A DNA stretch of 18,698 nucleotides. Origin: DALYDD01 sp046049705 (lineage in GTDB: Bacteria; Patescibacteriota; Minisyncoccia; Phycocordibacterales; CAIZLB01). The position numbers were made by a program, and so were the translations under genes. The DNA lies in assembly GCA_046049705.1 (NCBI GenBank), contig JBJOQZ010000061.1, forward strand, positions 1-18,698, written 5' to 3'. The first letter of the stretch is position 1, and each line of letters starts with the position of its first letter. The notes beneath the pieces are model-generated. The model did no database searches, was not told where the DNA came from, and saw only the letters and a list, made by a program, of their open reading frames with translations. Positions 1 to 7,937 of this stretch are shown piece after piece.

Positions 1-458
1 TTTTTATGCATTTGCAAAAATGCCCACTGCGTCCACTTATAGTATTCCGGATCAGTTGTATTTACTTCGCGCGACCAATCATAATTAAAACCAAGAATAG
101 AAAGTTGTTCTTTGTATCGCGCGACATTTTTCTTTACTGCAATACTTGGATGGATTTTGTTTTTGATCGCAAATTCTTCTGCAGGTAGACCAAAAGCGTC
201 CCATCCCATCGGGTGAAGTACATCGTATCCATTCATCTTTTTAAAACGAGAATAGATATCTGTAGCGATATATCCTCTTGGATGCCCTACATGAAGCCCT
301 GCACCAGATGGGTACGGGAACATATCGAGAATATATGCTTTGGGCTTTTGTTTTGATTTAGAGGCATTTGCACTTGATGTTGTATTGTAAATACCCTGCT
401 TCGCCCATTCTTTTTGCCATTTTTTTTCAATTTTTGAGTGATCGTATTGTGATTTCAT
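1..458 (-). CDS. leuS: Leucyl-tRNA synthetase, N-terminal part (runs off the window)
   Basis: Class Ia aminoacyl-tRNA synthetase that charges tRNA-Leu with leucine in the cytoplasm. About 152 N-terminal residues are visible, starting at the ATG at 458 (MKSQYDHSKIEKKWQKEW). They include the leucine-type entry to the Rossmann fold, with the HIGH signature as LHVGH inside PYPSGAGLHVGHPRGY, followed by MGWDAFGLPAEEFA, both typical of LeuRS. The reading frame stays open to base 1, so the editing domain, KMSKS loop and anticodon-binding domain lie outside the window. A sigma-70-like promoter lies just upstream. A Gln/Ser/Lys-rich insertion of about 15 residues sits before the first beta strand and is of no clear significance. 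Identification is secure; only the extent is incomplete. Confidence 0.96.
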   Translation of the reverse strand, partial: MKSQYDHSKIEKKWQKEWAKQGIYNTTSSANASKSKQKPKAYILDMFPYPSGAGLHVGHPRGYIATDIYSRFKKMNGYDVLHPMGWDAFGLPAEEFAIKNKIHPSIAVKKNVARYKEQLSILGFNYDWSREVNTTDPEYYKWTQWAFLQMHK

Positions 459-464
459 GATGAG

Positions 465-502
465 ATAATAAAGATAGTATGACTAACTGTGTATCTGTGC
501 AA
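465..502 (-). promoter_or_regulatory. leuS promoter
   Basis: On the minus strand, TTGCAC (502-497) is separated by 17 nt from TACTAT (479-474), predicting a leader of about 9 nt. A second -10-like hexamer TATTAT (470-465) lies 6 nt before the leuS ATG and would give a leaderless mRNA. No Shine-Dalgarno sequence is present in either case. Confidence 0.5.
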
Positions 503-511
503 GTCTTATGG

Positions 512-534
512 TTTTGGCATATAGAGCGCCAAAT
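512..534 (-). other. Inverted repeat between DUF5671 gene and leuS promoter
   Basis: A 6-bp inverted repeat, TTTGGC (513-518) and GCCAAA (528-533), with a 9-nt loop lies between the stop of the DUF5671 gene and the leuS -35 box. It has no U-tract on either strand, so it is a poor intrinsic terminator. It could be an operator or a processing hairpin. Confidence 0.25.
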
Positions 535-551
535 TCTAGACAATATCTAAT

Positions 552-1625
552 CTACCGCAGCATTGCAGGCTCAGGATTATATGGTTTATATCTCAAAGGA
601 TCGATTGAAATTTCAAAACAAGTTCGTCCAGCTTTGTGTTTTGAAAAATCTTGCTCATCGAAGCGAATTGGATACATCGGACTTGGATCTGTAATTGCTA
701 ATTCTTTTCCACCTGTACCTTGAACTCGCTTATCTGCATCGCCATCTTCTGCGAATGTCGCACAGAGTTCAAATGTTGGGTATTTATCTTTTTGCCCTTC
801 AACAACTTTTGGCTCAAGAATACGATAATCATATGCAAGCTTGGTCGATGGATCAGTTGGTAGCGCATTTGCATATGGATTGCCAATCTTCATTTCCTCT
901 AGTGTTTTCGGCAATGCTGCATTTTTGCTTTGATAATAATTTAATACTTCATATTTGATTGAACTCAAATCTGCCTCTCTTTGATTATCGTCACGAACAT
1001 TTCTCTGAAATGCTGGAGAACCGATATACGTAAACCCGATGACGATAAGTGCAAGAACTGCTGCCAAGAGTCCATACCCAAGACCTCGTGACAGTTTTGG
1101 ATTATCCGCGAGTGATCCATGGATTTCATATCTTGTAAAAAGCCAAACCAAGATACCTACCACAAGGACAGCAACTGCTTTCCAGATAAATCGAGGTGAG
1201 ATTTCACCGCCGAGATAGGTATTGATAAGTACTACAAGATTGATTGCGAGTGTGACGATACTCAAGGTAAATGTAAGATAGAGAAACCACTTTCTTACCC
1301 ACAAATCCTTAAGTGAGGGATTTGCGCGAATACCTTTATAAATACGACTTAGTAAATATACACAAAGCGGAGCAACTACGATGAGCATAGATACCGAAAA
1401 ACGCATACTTGATGCATACGGATCATAATAGTTAAATTGCCTGTCTGGAAAGATGGTATTGATCAGTGAAAATGTAAATGTCAGCAGCACTGTGAGAAAT
1501 GTATAGAATGCTGCAATAAAACCTATATATAAAAAGAAATCTTTTGCACCTACTTTTGCCTTTGGAATTTGATTAGACACTCCCTCGGGCATAGGAGATG
1601 AAACAGGTTGGGTGTTTGGGTTCAT
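552..1625 (-). CDS. DUF5671-type membrane protein with pilin-like C-terminal domain
   Basis: A 357-aa integral membrane protein of unknown function. After a Pro/Ser-rich N-terminus, AKDFFLYIGFIAAFYTFLTV opens a DUF5671-like region common in Parcubacteria. Five hydrophobic segments are visible at about residues 29-54, 75-98, 112-138, 148-166 and 183-202. The remainder (about 206-357) is soluble and resembles the C-terminal part of small type II/IV pseudopilins: a helix with YEVLNYYQSKNAALPKTLEE, then DPSTKLAYDYRIL and a strand with FELCATF. An odd number of membrane spans would place this domain outside if the N-terminus is inside. The gene is monocistronic, with TATAAT 7 nt before the ATG. 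The DUF5671 name comes from recognition by eye; the pilin resemblance is inference. Confidence 0.72.
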   Translation of the reverse strand: MNPNTQPVSSPMPEGVSNQIPKAKVGAKDFFLYIGFIAAFYTFLTVLLTFTFSLINTIFPDRQFNYYDPYASSMRFSVSMLIVVAPLCVYLLSRIYKGIRANPSLKDLWVRKWFLYLTFTLSIVTLAINLVVLINTYLGGEISPRFIWKAVAVLVVGILVWLFTRYEIHGSLADNPKLSRGLGYGLLAAVLALIVIGFTYIGSPAFQRNVRDDNQREADLSSIKYEVLNYYQSKNAALPKTLEEMKIGNPYANALPTDPSTKLAYDYRILEPKVVEGQKDKYPTFELCATFAEDGDADKRVQGTGGKELAITDPSPMYPIRFDEQDFSKHKAGRTCFEISIDPLRYKPYNPEPAMLR

Positions 1626-1632
1626 GGAGTGG

Positions 1633-1638
1633 ATTATA
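1633..1638 (-). promoter_or_regulatory. -10 box of the DUF5671 gene (leaderless start)
   Basis: A consensus TATAAT on the minus strand lies 7 nt before the ATG at 1625, so transcription should begin at or within a base or two of the start codon. No convincing -35 box is seen. Confidence 0.5.
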
Positions 1639-1695
1639 CAATAAAATGAGTGTATTGGGTATATAAAACAAGTAAAAGAAAGCCACGAGCTTCAA

Positions 1696-2817
1696 CTACA
1701 CCTTAAACTCAATCACATCCCCATCCTTCACCATATACTCTTTCCCTTCTGTTCGGACCAAGCCTTTTTCTCGGGCGACACCAAATGAACCAGATTCAAG
1801 CAAATCTTTCCACCAAATCACTTCTGCACGGATAAATTTATCCTTAAAATCAGTATGAATCGCCATACCAGCAATAGGGGCAGTTGAACCACGAGCAATA
1901 GTCCAAGCCCGAGTCTCTTTTTCACCCGTCGTAAAATATGTTTCGAGATCAAGAAGTTTGTATCCAGCACGAATCAATGTATTGATACCATCGTCAGTTG
2001 AAGCACCGAGCTCTGCACGGAATAATTCTTTTTCATCTCCTTCTAAATCTTTGAGTTCATGTTCAACTCCAGCATCGACAATTACATATTCATCTTCTTC
2101 TTTTTTAAAATATTCCAAAAGTGCAGTGAAGCGAGGGTCAGGATTTCCAGCACCATCGATATTGTCGAGATTCTTTCCGCCAGCTTTTTTATTCAAGACA
2201 TACAAAATCGGCTTAAACGTAAGTAAGTTGAGTGTGCGCATCGCCTCTTTTTCTTCATCTGTCATCTCTGCAAATGCTTTTCGGGCCAATCTTCCCGCTT
2301 CCAAAATTTTCAACACTTTTTCGAGTGCACTTTTTTCTGCAATTGCTGCCTTATCTCCCCGCTTTACATCTCGCTCTACGCCTTGTAATCGCTTATTTAC
2401 CGTCTGCATATCCGCAAGGATAAGTTCCAGGTTAATTACCTCAATATCACTTAAAGGGTTAACTTTACCGTCGACATGGATGATATTTTGATCCTCAAAA
2501 ATACGCACCACTTCAGCAATCGCATCTGTCTCGCGGATATTTGTCAAAAATTGATTTCCAAGTCCTTCACCTTCCGAAGCACCTTTTACAAGACCTGCAA
2601 TATCCACAAATTCGATTGCAGCAGGAATAGTTTTTTGAGTTTTTGAAAAATCAGCAAGCTTGTGGAGGCGCTCATCTGGAACTTCCACGATACCGACCGA
2701 TGGGTCGATTGTACAAAAAGGATAGTTCTGTGCAGGCACAGACTTTTTGGTAAGAGCATTGAAAAGTGTTGATTTACCAACGTTTGGGAGACCCACGATG
2801 CCGATTGAGAGTTTCAT
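1696..2817 (-). CDS. ychF: Ribosome-associated ATPase YchF (OLA1 family)
   Basis: Obg-related P-loop NTPase of the YchF/OLA1 family, which prefers ATP to GTP, binds ribosomes and is linked to translation and stress control. Its 373 residues match the usual length of about 363. Visible motifs are the Walker A GLPNVGKST (9-17), the G2 region FCTIDPSVGIVEVPDERL (34-51), the G3 motif DIAG followed by LVKGASEGEGLGNQFL (72-91), a helical hairpin insert (about 130-200), and a C-terminal TGS domain ending in RTEGKEYMVKDGDVIEFKV. The usual G4 specificity motif is replaced by VLNKK, consistent with loss of strict guanine specificity in this family. It appears to be transcribed alone; no terminator is seen downstream. 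Confidence 0.96.
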   Translation of the reverse strand: MKLSIGIVGLPNVGKSTLFNALTKKSVPAQNYPFCTIDPSVGIVEVPDERLHKLADFSKTQKTIPAAIEFVDIAGLVKGASEGEGLGNQFLTNIRETDAIAEVVRIFEDQNIIHVDGKVNPLSDIEVINLELILADMQTVNKRLQGVERDVKRGDKAAIAEKSALEKVLKILEAGRLARKAFAEMTDEEKEAMRTLNLLTFKPILYVLNKKAGGKNLDNIDGAGNPDPRFTALLEYFKKEEDEYVIVDAGVEHELKDLEGDEKELFRAELGASTDDGINTLIRAGYKLLDLETYFTTGEKETRAWTIARGSTAPIAGMAIHTDFKDKFIRAEVIWWKDLLESGSFGVAREKGLVRTEGKEYMVKDGDVIEFKV

Positions 2818-2840
2818 AGATTATGAGTGTAACATATTAG

Positions 2841-2868
2841 TTGACTAATTACATCTATAGAATATAAT
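2841..2868 (+). promoter_or_regulatory. Orphan plus-strand sigma-70 promoter with overlapping palindrome
   Basis: TTGACT (2841-2846), a 16-nt spacer and TATAAT (2863-2868) point rightwards, away from ychF, with no ORF downstream. The architecture is the same as the promoter at 17763-17790. The inverted repeat ATTAGT-TG-ACTAAT (2836-2849) overlaps the -35 box and could be an operator. Predicted start is near 2875, about 10 nt before the hairpin-terminator. Confidence 0.5.
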
Positions 2869-2874
2869 ACAGAC

Positions 2875-2930
2875 ATCATCACGAAAAGCCCCTCTTCAAG
2901 TTCCGTCTTGCAGAGGTTCTTTTTATTTTT
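2875..2930 (+). ncRNA. Predicted short RNA of about 55 nt
   Basis: The interval between the predicted start of the plus-strand promoter and the end of the T-tract consists almost only of a hairpin. CCTCT/AGAGG encloses CAAG/CTTG with a TTCCGT loop. It holds no ORF. Its 3' end overlaps the stop codon and 3' end of the NYN gene in antisense. This is inference from promoter and terminator spacing only; the hairpin may simply serve as a terminator for the NYN operon. Confidence 0.35.
2884..2930 (+). terminator. Intrinsic terminator, best oriented on the plus strand
   Basis: Hairpin: CCTCT (2891-2895) pairs with AGAGG (2912-2916) and CAAG (2897-2900) with CTTG (2907-2910), with one internal mismatch; outer GAAA/TTTC pairs can extend it. 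On the plus strand it is followed by TTCTTTTTATTTTT. On the minus strand it begins right at the stop of the NYN gene but is followed only by CTTTTC, so it may be weakly bidirectional. Confidence 0.6.
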
Positions 2931-3417
2931 GAACACTAATTTTGCTGACAAGGTCATTCATAAATGCAATATGCTTACCAGCAAAACGTTTTAGTAAAGC
3001 TGAATACTTATTTTTATTTGGAACCAAAACAGTTTTTAGCTTATTTAGTTTCAATAGATACTGAATCAGACAATAAAAATCACCATCTCCACTAACGATG
3101 ACTGCTTGGGTATAATCTTTTATATGGTGCATTGCGTGCAATACCATTTCCGCATCGACATTACCTTTTATTGTGCCATCACGGTACTTAAGTACTGGCT
3201 TAAATACACAAATGAAACCAGCTTGTTGCAAGGCAGAATAAAGATCATTATTACCTTCTATATACCCAAGAAAAATATAAGCAGTCGAAACTGAGTAATG
3301 TTCTTTTAAGTACACTCTAAATCTCTTCCAGTCAATTTTGAAACCATAGCTTTTCAAAGACAGATAAACATTTTGAGAATCTATGAACGCAAAATTTTCT
3401 TGAGCTTGAGTTTTCAT
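2923..3417 (-). CDS. NYN-domain (LabA/DUF88-like) putative ribonuclease
   Basis: A 164-aa single-domain protein of the NYN family, a PIN-like fold found in metal-dependent RNases. The four acidic positions expected at the active site are present: D13 in FIDSQNVYLS, D88 in GNVDAEMVLHAM, and D111 and D113 in VIVSGDGDFYCLI. N16 and the S109/G110 turn are also typical. The central sheet and alternating helices account for the whole length, leaving no room for a further domain. It starts 3 nt after the stop of the upstream 77-aa gene, so the two are almost certainly co-transcribed and translationally coupled. The substrate is unknown; in other bacteria such genes act in RNA turnover or regulation. 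The stop codon lies inside the downstream hairpin. Confidence 0.85.
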   Translation of the reverse strand: MKTQAQENFAFIDSQNVYLSLKSYGFKIDWKRFRVYLKEHYSVSTAYIFLGYIEGNNDLYSALQQAGFICVFKPVLKYRDGTIKGNVDAEMVLHAMHHIKDYTQAVIVSGDGDFYCLIQYLLKLNKLKTVLVPNKNKYSALLKRFAGKHIAFMNDLVSKISVQK

Positions 3418-3420
3418 ATA

Positions 3421-3654
3421 TTATCTTCCCATAATCTCCCTCAATTTGTCTTGATGAGCCATCATAACCTCGATAGCAGCTGCTTGCTGGTCTTTACCCG
3501 TCTTCATTTTTGCCTCAATTTCTTTAGCAATATTCATGAAGAAATCAGGATTTTTTTCGATAGCTTCGAAGACTTTTTTTTGTTCTGCTTCAGGAACACC
3601 TTTCATCTGCTTTTTAAGCATCTGTTTCATTAGGAAATTTTGAAAAAATGACAT
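3421..3654 (-). CDS. Small helical protein of unknown function, 77 aa
   Basis: Not recognised as a named family. The protein is entirely polar and helix-forming, rich in Lys, Glu, Gln and Met, with two likely helices (residues about 15-35 and 38-74) and no membrane segment or cysteine. The N-terminus MSFFQNFLMKQMLKKQMKGV is basic and amphipathic. The ATG at 3654 is 7 nt downstream of an extended -10 element (TGATATAAT), supporting this start and a leaderless mRNA. It is the first gene of a two-gene unit with the NYN-domain nuclease and could be a partner or regulator of it; that is inference from position. Confidence 0.7.
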   Translation of the reverse strand: MSFFQNFLMKQMLKKQMKGVPEAEQKKVFEAIEKNPDFFMNIAKEIEAKMKTGKDQQAAAIEVMMAHQDKLREIMGR

Positions 3655-3661
3655 GTAGAAG

Positions 3662-3670
3662 ATTATATCA
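3662..3670 (-). promoter_or_regulatory. Extended -10 promoter of the 77-aa/NYN operon
   Basis: TGATATAAT on the minus strand (a TGn extended -10 with consensus TATAAT) lies 7 nt before the ATG at 3654, predicting a leaderless transcript. No clear -35 box is needed for an extended -10. Confidence 0.55.
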
Positions 3671-3735
3671 AATATCCAAATACTCGACTACTGCTAAGAC
3701 TGAGGTGACACTGATTCTGTGGCCATGCGAACTTT

Positions 3736-5292
3736 CTATTCAATCGGTAAAGAAACAGTGAACTCCGAGCCGTGACCTTCTCCGAGTGAAGCAGCCCATA
3801 CCTTACCACGATGTTTTTCGATAATATTTTTAGCCATATACAGACCAATCCCCATACCTTCAGTGTCTGTATGGCGAGCATTTGTTGACCGGTAAAACTT
3901 CGAGAAGATACGAGTTACGTCGTCAAATGGGATTCCTATACCATTGTCTTTAAAGGTAATTAGGATTTCACCGCCTATCTGCCTTGCTTTTACGACAATC
4001 TCACCAGCTTCTTTAGTATAGATAAGTGCATTTTCAAATATAATTTGCATCGCAAAAGCAATTCGAGTCTTATCTGCTTGAATATTTGGAAATGGCTGCG
4101 GAACATCGATTCGAACATGAAGCTTCTTACGTTCTATCAGATCACTATGCGCAGTAAACAGATCTCTTAAAATCTCATCAATCTTTACGGGTGTAAATCG
4201 GTATAAATATAAATCATTTTCATCTTTAGAAACATCGATAACAGCACTTGTGAGTTCGAAGAGTCGAAGACTGGCAAACTGTATCTGATCCACTGCCCTA
4301 TTTCTCTCTTCTGCTGTATCTGCATCTCGTAATTCTTCAGCGAGCCATCGGATATGTGTAAGAGGTGTCCTAAATTTGTGACTGATATTGTTTATAAATT
4401 CATATTTTAAAATATCTGCCTGTCTAAGTTGTCGCCAAATCAAAGCACCGACAAACAGGATGACTATTCCTGTAAAAAATGGTATCGGCCAAAATGGAAA
4501 CCCTGTAAAGTGTTGGACAAGGTAATTGTTGAGGACATTGACCCCAGCTGTCATAAATCCGACAACTGAAACGGCTATAAAATAACCGAGCGCATGTCTT
4601 GCGACAACATGTAAATTGAGTAAGTCATATTTTAAGAGTCCATATGCAAGAGGTATGGTATAGAGGCCAATAAAAGCAGTTGGCAACATACTAATTTCTA
4701 TACCGAAAATAGGCAGGAAAAAGAGTGAACCGATTACATATACATAACCAAAAGCCATGAAAAAATACGTGAGCCTATTTCGATCAATCTTATCCATTTT
4801 GTAGTAATACAAACCAAGAGCACTAAACATATACAGTGCAGACATAAGGAAAAAGACTGCAAATACCCAATAAAATGGACCCGGATTCAGAAAGTTAGGA
4901 AAGAATTGTTTCGGTATAGAGTCAATAATAAACAGCTCAGGTGCTCTTATTGCCCAGACTGTAAGCAAGGTTGCACAAGCATACATAAACATAAGCCCCC
5001 ATCTTTGTGGATATACTTTTTTGAAAATAGAGAAACCAAAATGCGCGGTCAAACAAACTGTAAACAAAACGATATTTGTTATAAGTAAAAATATCTTTGA
5101 CTGAACTGGGTCTGTAGCGTTTACTCCAAGAACATGTGCTATACAGTAGATTACGAAAGTGATAGTTGTAAGGAAATACAATGTATAATCACGCTTTCCC
5201 CACCCTCTAGAAAGCACAAAAAGGCCGAGTGATAAGCTAATCACTGCTGAGGTAACATATCCGATATTGTGTATCAATAAACTCAGATTCAC
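3736..5292 (-). CDS. Membrane sensor histidine kinase with N-terminal multi-TM region
   Basis: Autophosphorylating sensor kinase of an orphan two-component system; no response regulator is in the window. Residues about 1-285 contain roughly eight hydrophobic segments, resembling the 7TM-type sensor region of histidine kinases, with no PAS or HAMP domain. The HisKA H-box has the phosphoacceptor H305 in NISHKFRTPLTHIRW. The HATPase domain has the N-box around N421 (FENALIYT), G1 DNGIGI (449-454), F-box FSKFYR (463-468) and G2 GMGIGLYMAKNIIEKHRG (479-496), so it should be active. The start is a GTG (5292-5290) immediately after the TAA of the G6PDH gene, implying one mRNA and coupled translation. 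No Shine-Dalgarno is seen. The signal sensed is unknown. Confidence 0.92.
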   Translation of the reverse strand: MNLSLLIHNIGYVTSAVISLSLGLFVLSRGWGKRDYTLYFLTTITFVIYCIAHVLGVNATDPVQSKIFLLITNIVLFTVCLTAHFGFSIFKKVYPQRWGLMFMYACATLLTVWAIRAPELFIIDSIPKQFFPNFLNPGPFYWVFAVFFLMSALYMFSALGLYYYKMDKIDRNRLTYFFMAFGYVYVIGSLFFLPIFGIEISMLPTAFIGLYTIPLAYGLLKYDLLNLHVVARHALGYFIAVSVVGFMTAGVNVLNNYLVQHFTGFPFWPIPFFTGIVILFVGALIWRQLRQADILKYEFINNISHKFRTPLTHIRWLAEELRDADTAEERNRAVDQIQFASLRLFELTSAVIDVSKDENDLYLYRFTPVKIDEILRDLFTAHSDLIERKKLHVRIDVPQPFPNIQADKTRIAFAMQIIFENALIYTKEAGEIVVKARQIGGEILITFKDNGIGIPFDDVTRIFSKFYRSTNARHTDTEGMGIGLYMAKNIIEKHRGKVWAASLGEGHGSEFTVSLPIE

Positions 5293-6552
5293 TTAGCAGA
5301 TTATATCACGGGTATGTGTATAGACAACTAAATCTGCTTTTGTTTTTAGTTTTTTTATTCGTTCTGCCACTTTCCAGCTTGCAACTATACTTTCAGGATC
5401 GGCAAACACTGATGTATTTTGATTGTAGACTGCTTGAAATACATTGAAATATGCATCATGATTTCCGCGTGAAAAATCAATATGATTTTTTTGTTTTTTA
5501 TAGACCAAATCAATTCCTGATTTTTGCACCGAAACGGCTTTACCTGATGAGATGGTGTACTTAATATCTTTGAGCTCAGGATATTTTTTCAAAAGAGGAC
5601 CCGTGACACCAAAAGAAACATGGAAAAATGTTTCCGTTTTTGAATCTTTCTTCACATGCTCGACATCTAAATACCCTTTATATTGGCCAAATACCATCTT
5701 TCCTTGAATTGCCAGTGAAGCTAATATTGCGGCCACCGAAGGGAGATTCTTTGTCTTATCTACCACTTGCCCTGCTTGGGCTTTTTGATCCAATATGACT
5801 TTGATTCGAATTCTGATTGCACGTGCAAGGACTTGGAGGAGATGGTTTTGACCGACATCATAAAGTGCTCCCACTGGATCGTAAAAACTTCCACGTCCCT
5901 CGACACCAAATGTCTCATAAAGATGCGCTGTTATTTCTTTTAAATCTGCACTACCAAAAGTAGGCGCAAGCAATAGAGGACATATTTCTGAAACCTGTTC
6001 TAATTGTATAAGTGCATCCTTCGCAAGATAGTGATCGACATAATAAAAATGCATACTATTATTTTTTGTTTTTTCGAAAACATTTAGTATATGCTTTGCA
6101 CTCTCCAAGTTTGTACCAAGAGGTTTTTCAATCACAATATTTGTTTTAAGTTCTGCCTTATACCGCTTTGCAACATGTTTCTTGATTGGACCAACAACAT
6201 GTTCGATTGTAGATTGAACTATACTTTCATGTACATCTGGTGGAAGCGATGAGTAGACAGTAATAGTCACAACTTCAATATTTTTTGTGATGTGTTTAGG
6301 TAGAATATCTTTCTCAATAACAGCCTTAATAGATTGAAATAGTTTCTTTTGTTGCAAATCTCCTTGTATGTATTTACTTTGTTGCAATGACGAAAATTCA
6401 ACCGGAGGAATAGGTTTTCTCCCAGCCCCAATAAAAAATAGCCCTTGTGTACCAGTTTGTGCGTATACTGTATCAGCCAATGTTTTGAGTGCTGGAATAA
6501 CTTTTTTTCTTGCTAGATCCCCTGTAATTCCGAATAAGATATGAATATTCAT
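5293..6552 (-). CDS. zwf: Glucose-6-phosphate 1-dehydrogenase family protein
   Basis: NAD(P)-dependent oxidation of glucose 6-phosphate to 6-phosphogluconolactone, the entry to the oxidative pentose phosphate pathway. The N-terminal Rossmann motif is LFGITGDLARKKVIPAL (6-22). The substrate signature VIEKPLGTNLESAK (140-153), the catalytic pair DHYLAK (D173, H174) and the second active-site His in GQNHLLQ (H237) are all present. At 419 aa it is clearly shorter than the usual 480-510, with reductions spread through the C-terminal domain rather than an obvious break. TATAAT stands 6 nt before the ATG at 6552, so the message is probably leaderless. The histidine kinase gene follows without a gap. 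Family is certain; exact substrate and cofactor are inferred. Confidence 0.88.
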   Translation of the reverse strand: MNIHILFGITGDLARKKVIPALKTLADTVYAQTGTQGLFFIGAGRKPIPPVEFSSLQQSKYIQGDLQQKKLFQSIKAVIEKDILPKHITKNIEVVTITVYSSLPPDVHESIVQSTIEHVVGPIKKHVAKRYKAELKTNIVIEKPLGTNLESAKHILNVFEKTKNNSMHFYYVDHYLAKDALIQLEQVSEICPLLLAPTFGSADLKEITAHLYETFGVEGRGSFYDPVGALYDVGQNHLLQVLARAIRIRIKVILDQKAQAGQVVDKTKNLPSVAAILASLAIQGKMVFGQYKGYLDVEHVKKDSKTETFFHVSFGVTGPLLKKYPELKDIKYTISSGKAVSVQKSGIDLVYKKQKNHIDFSRGNHDAYFNVFQAVYNQNTSVFADPESIVASWKVAERIKKLKTKADLVVYTHTRDIIC

Positions 6553-6558
6553 ACCTAA

Positions 6559-6564
6559 ATTATA
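6559..6564 (-). promoter_or_regulatory. -10 box of the G6PDH-kinase operon
   Basis: Minus-strand TATAAT ends 6 nt before the G6PDH ATG, placing the expected transcription start on the start codon itself. It sits directly downstream of the terminator of the preceding sigma/DUF5667 operon. Confidence 0.5.
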
Positions 6565-6574
6565 CTATGAAATA

Positions 6575-6599
6575 TAAAAAACCGCTTTTACTCTGCGGT
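6575..6599 (-). terminator. Intrinsic terminator of the sigma factor/DUF5667 operon
   Basis: On the minus strand ACCGC (6599-6595), a 9-nt loop and GCGGT (6585-6581) are followed by a run of T. It begins 3 nt past the DUF5667 stop codon and is well placed to end that operon before the G6PDH promoter. Confidence 0.75.
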
Positions 6600-6602
6600 A
6601 GA

Positions 6603-7937
6603 TTATGGAGTCTGTACTTCTGCCGTAGACGCCTCGCCTGCTTGACCTGTTTGAGGAATAGTTGAGGTTGCTGACGTAGCCTGAGCCTGTGACGATGCAG
6701 AGATAATAGCTGCAAAATCCACAGCTCCATTTTGTGCACCCTTATTATTTTTTTCGAGCTTGAGCACGGTCTCAACTTCCCCTAAATTCCGCTGTACTTT
6801 TCGTATTTCAGTAGATGCTTCAGTAAATTTACCACTTTTGGCCAATACGATAACAGACTCAATAGTAGAACTTGCATCAGCAAGACGACTTTGCACGAGA
6901 TCAAGTGTAGATTGCCCAAACGAAAATGCTAATAATTCAGTCTGGATATCTTGTATCATAAACCTTGCTTCTTTGATATTTGATTCAATAACCATCTGTG
7001 CAACTGTGGATTGATTTGATGGCACAGTAGACGAAGCTTGTGAGCTGGCAACAAGACCAGCTTGCACTTTTTCTTGGATATTGATTCTTGTATTTTTTGC
7101 TGTATCAAGCTCTGACTTTACAGTAGCCAATAAAGTAGATACTTGAGGGAGAGTAGGCGCTGGCACAGCTTCAATGACAGATGCTTCATGTAGCGCAGAA
7201 AGAGCAACGGTGCCCCCTGTTTCTGTGGTATCGGGATTAGAAATAGTAGCTACCGTGGCCACTTGATCTGGCTGTGTTGTAAGTGAAAGACTAGCCAAGA
7301 TGAGCTCATGTGTTTGCAATGCTGATTCAAAGTCAACCACAACTTCTTGTGCTGCGCTTAAATTGTTTTTTGAAACAAGTGATGCAACACGATTTTTGAC
7401 TTCATCTGCTTTCTTTACAAATTGATCTTGCAGGATTTTTTTGCTTTTTTCATCGAGCTTCCCTTGAGCTGAGAGCACAGCGGCTTCTTCAAGTCGACGA
7501 GACGACATCTCGACAGCAAGCTTTGCTTTAGCTTCGTCAGTAACTGCAGTGAGGTCGCGTACTGATTCATTTACACTTACTTTAAAAGAATATAATGAGT
7601 CTCCAGGAAGCGCTTCTTCAGCCAACATAGAGGTAGTACCAAAAAAGAGTAGAACAAAAGATGCGACGAGGGCAGGAACAAACTGACGTCGTTTGATATA
7701 TGAAATCCAATTTGAAACAAAGACTTTTTTACCAGAAGATTTTGCCCCTAAAACAGAAACATCGCCTTGATCTTGAATCAAAGCACTGAATTCTTTTGTA
7801 TCACCATGAGCCAAAGACACAGCTTCAATTTTCTCAATCACAAGCATAGACTGCTTAAATACTTCTCGTTTTTCTTGAGAAGTCATAGATACCTTTCGGT
7901 ATGCTTTTATGATATTTTCGAAATTTGAATCATTCAT
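6603..7937 (-). CDS. DUF5667-type membrane protein, probable regulator of the adjacent sigma factor
   Basis: 444 aa with an anti-sigma-like layout: a short N-terminal cytoplasmic part (about 1-84), one membrane span (about 86-104, VPALVASFVLLFFGTTSM) and a long extracytoplasmic helical region. Directly after the span comes ALPGDSLYSFKVSVNESVRD, the hallmark of DUF5667 proteins, followed by Ala/Glu/Lys-rich helices with coiled-coil character (to about 400) and a Ser/Thr/Ala/Gln-rich tail. Its ATG lies inside the end of the sigma factor gene (8-nt overlap), so the two are translationally coupled. No zinc-binding anti-sigma motif (HxxxCxxC) is present, so a role as anti-sigma factor is inference from architecture and position. 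Confidence 0.75.
   Translation of the reverse strand: MNDSNFENIIKAYRKVSMTSQEKREVFKQSMLVIEKIEAVSLAHGDTKEFSALIQDQGDVSVLGAKSSGKKVFVSNWISYIKRRQFVPALVASFVLLFFGTTSMLAEEALPGDSLYSFKVSVNESVRDLTAVTDEAKAKLAVEMSSRRLEEAAVLSAQGKLDEKSKKILQDQFVKKADEVKNRVASLVSKNNLSAAQEVVVDFESALQTHELILASLSLTTQPDQVATVATISNPDTTETGGTVALSALHEASVIEAVPAPTLPQVSTLLATVKSELDTAKNTRINIQEKVQAGLVASSQASSTVPSNQSTVAQMVIESNIKEARFMIQDIQTELLAFSFGQSTLDLVQSRLADASSTIESVIVLAKSGKFTEASTEIRKVQRNLGEVETVLKLEKNNKGAQNGAVDFAAIISASSQAQATSATSTIPQTGQAGEASTAEVQTP

Noticed and set aside
1958..2491. 177-codon plus-strand frame antisense to ychF
   Set aside because: The minus strand encodes a perfect YchF with all motifs; the antisense frame is Ser/Phe-rich with no domain and no promoter.
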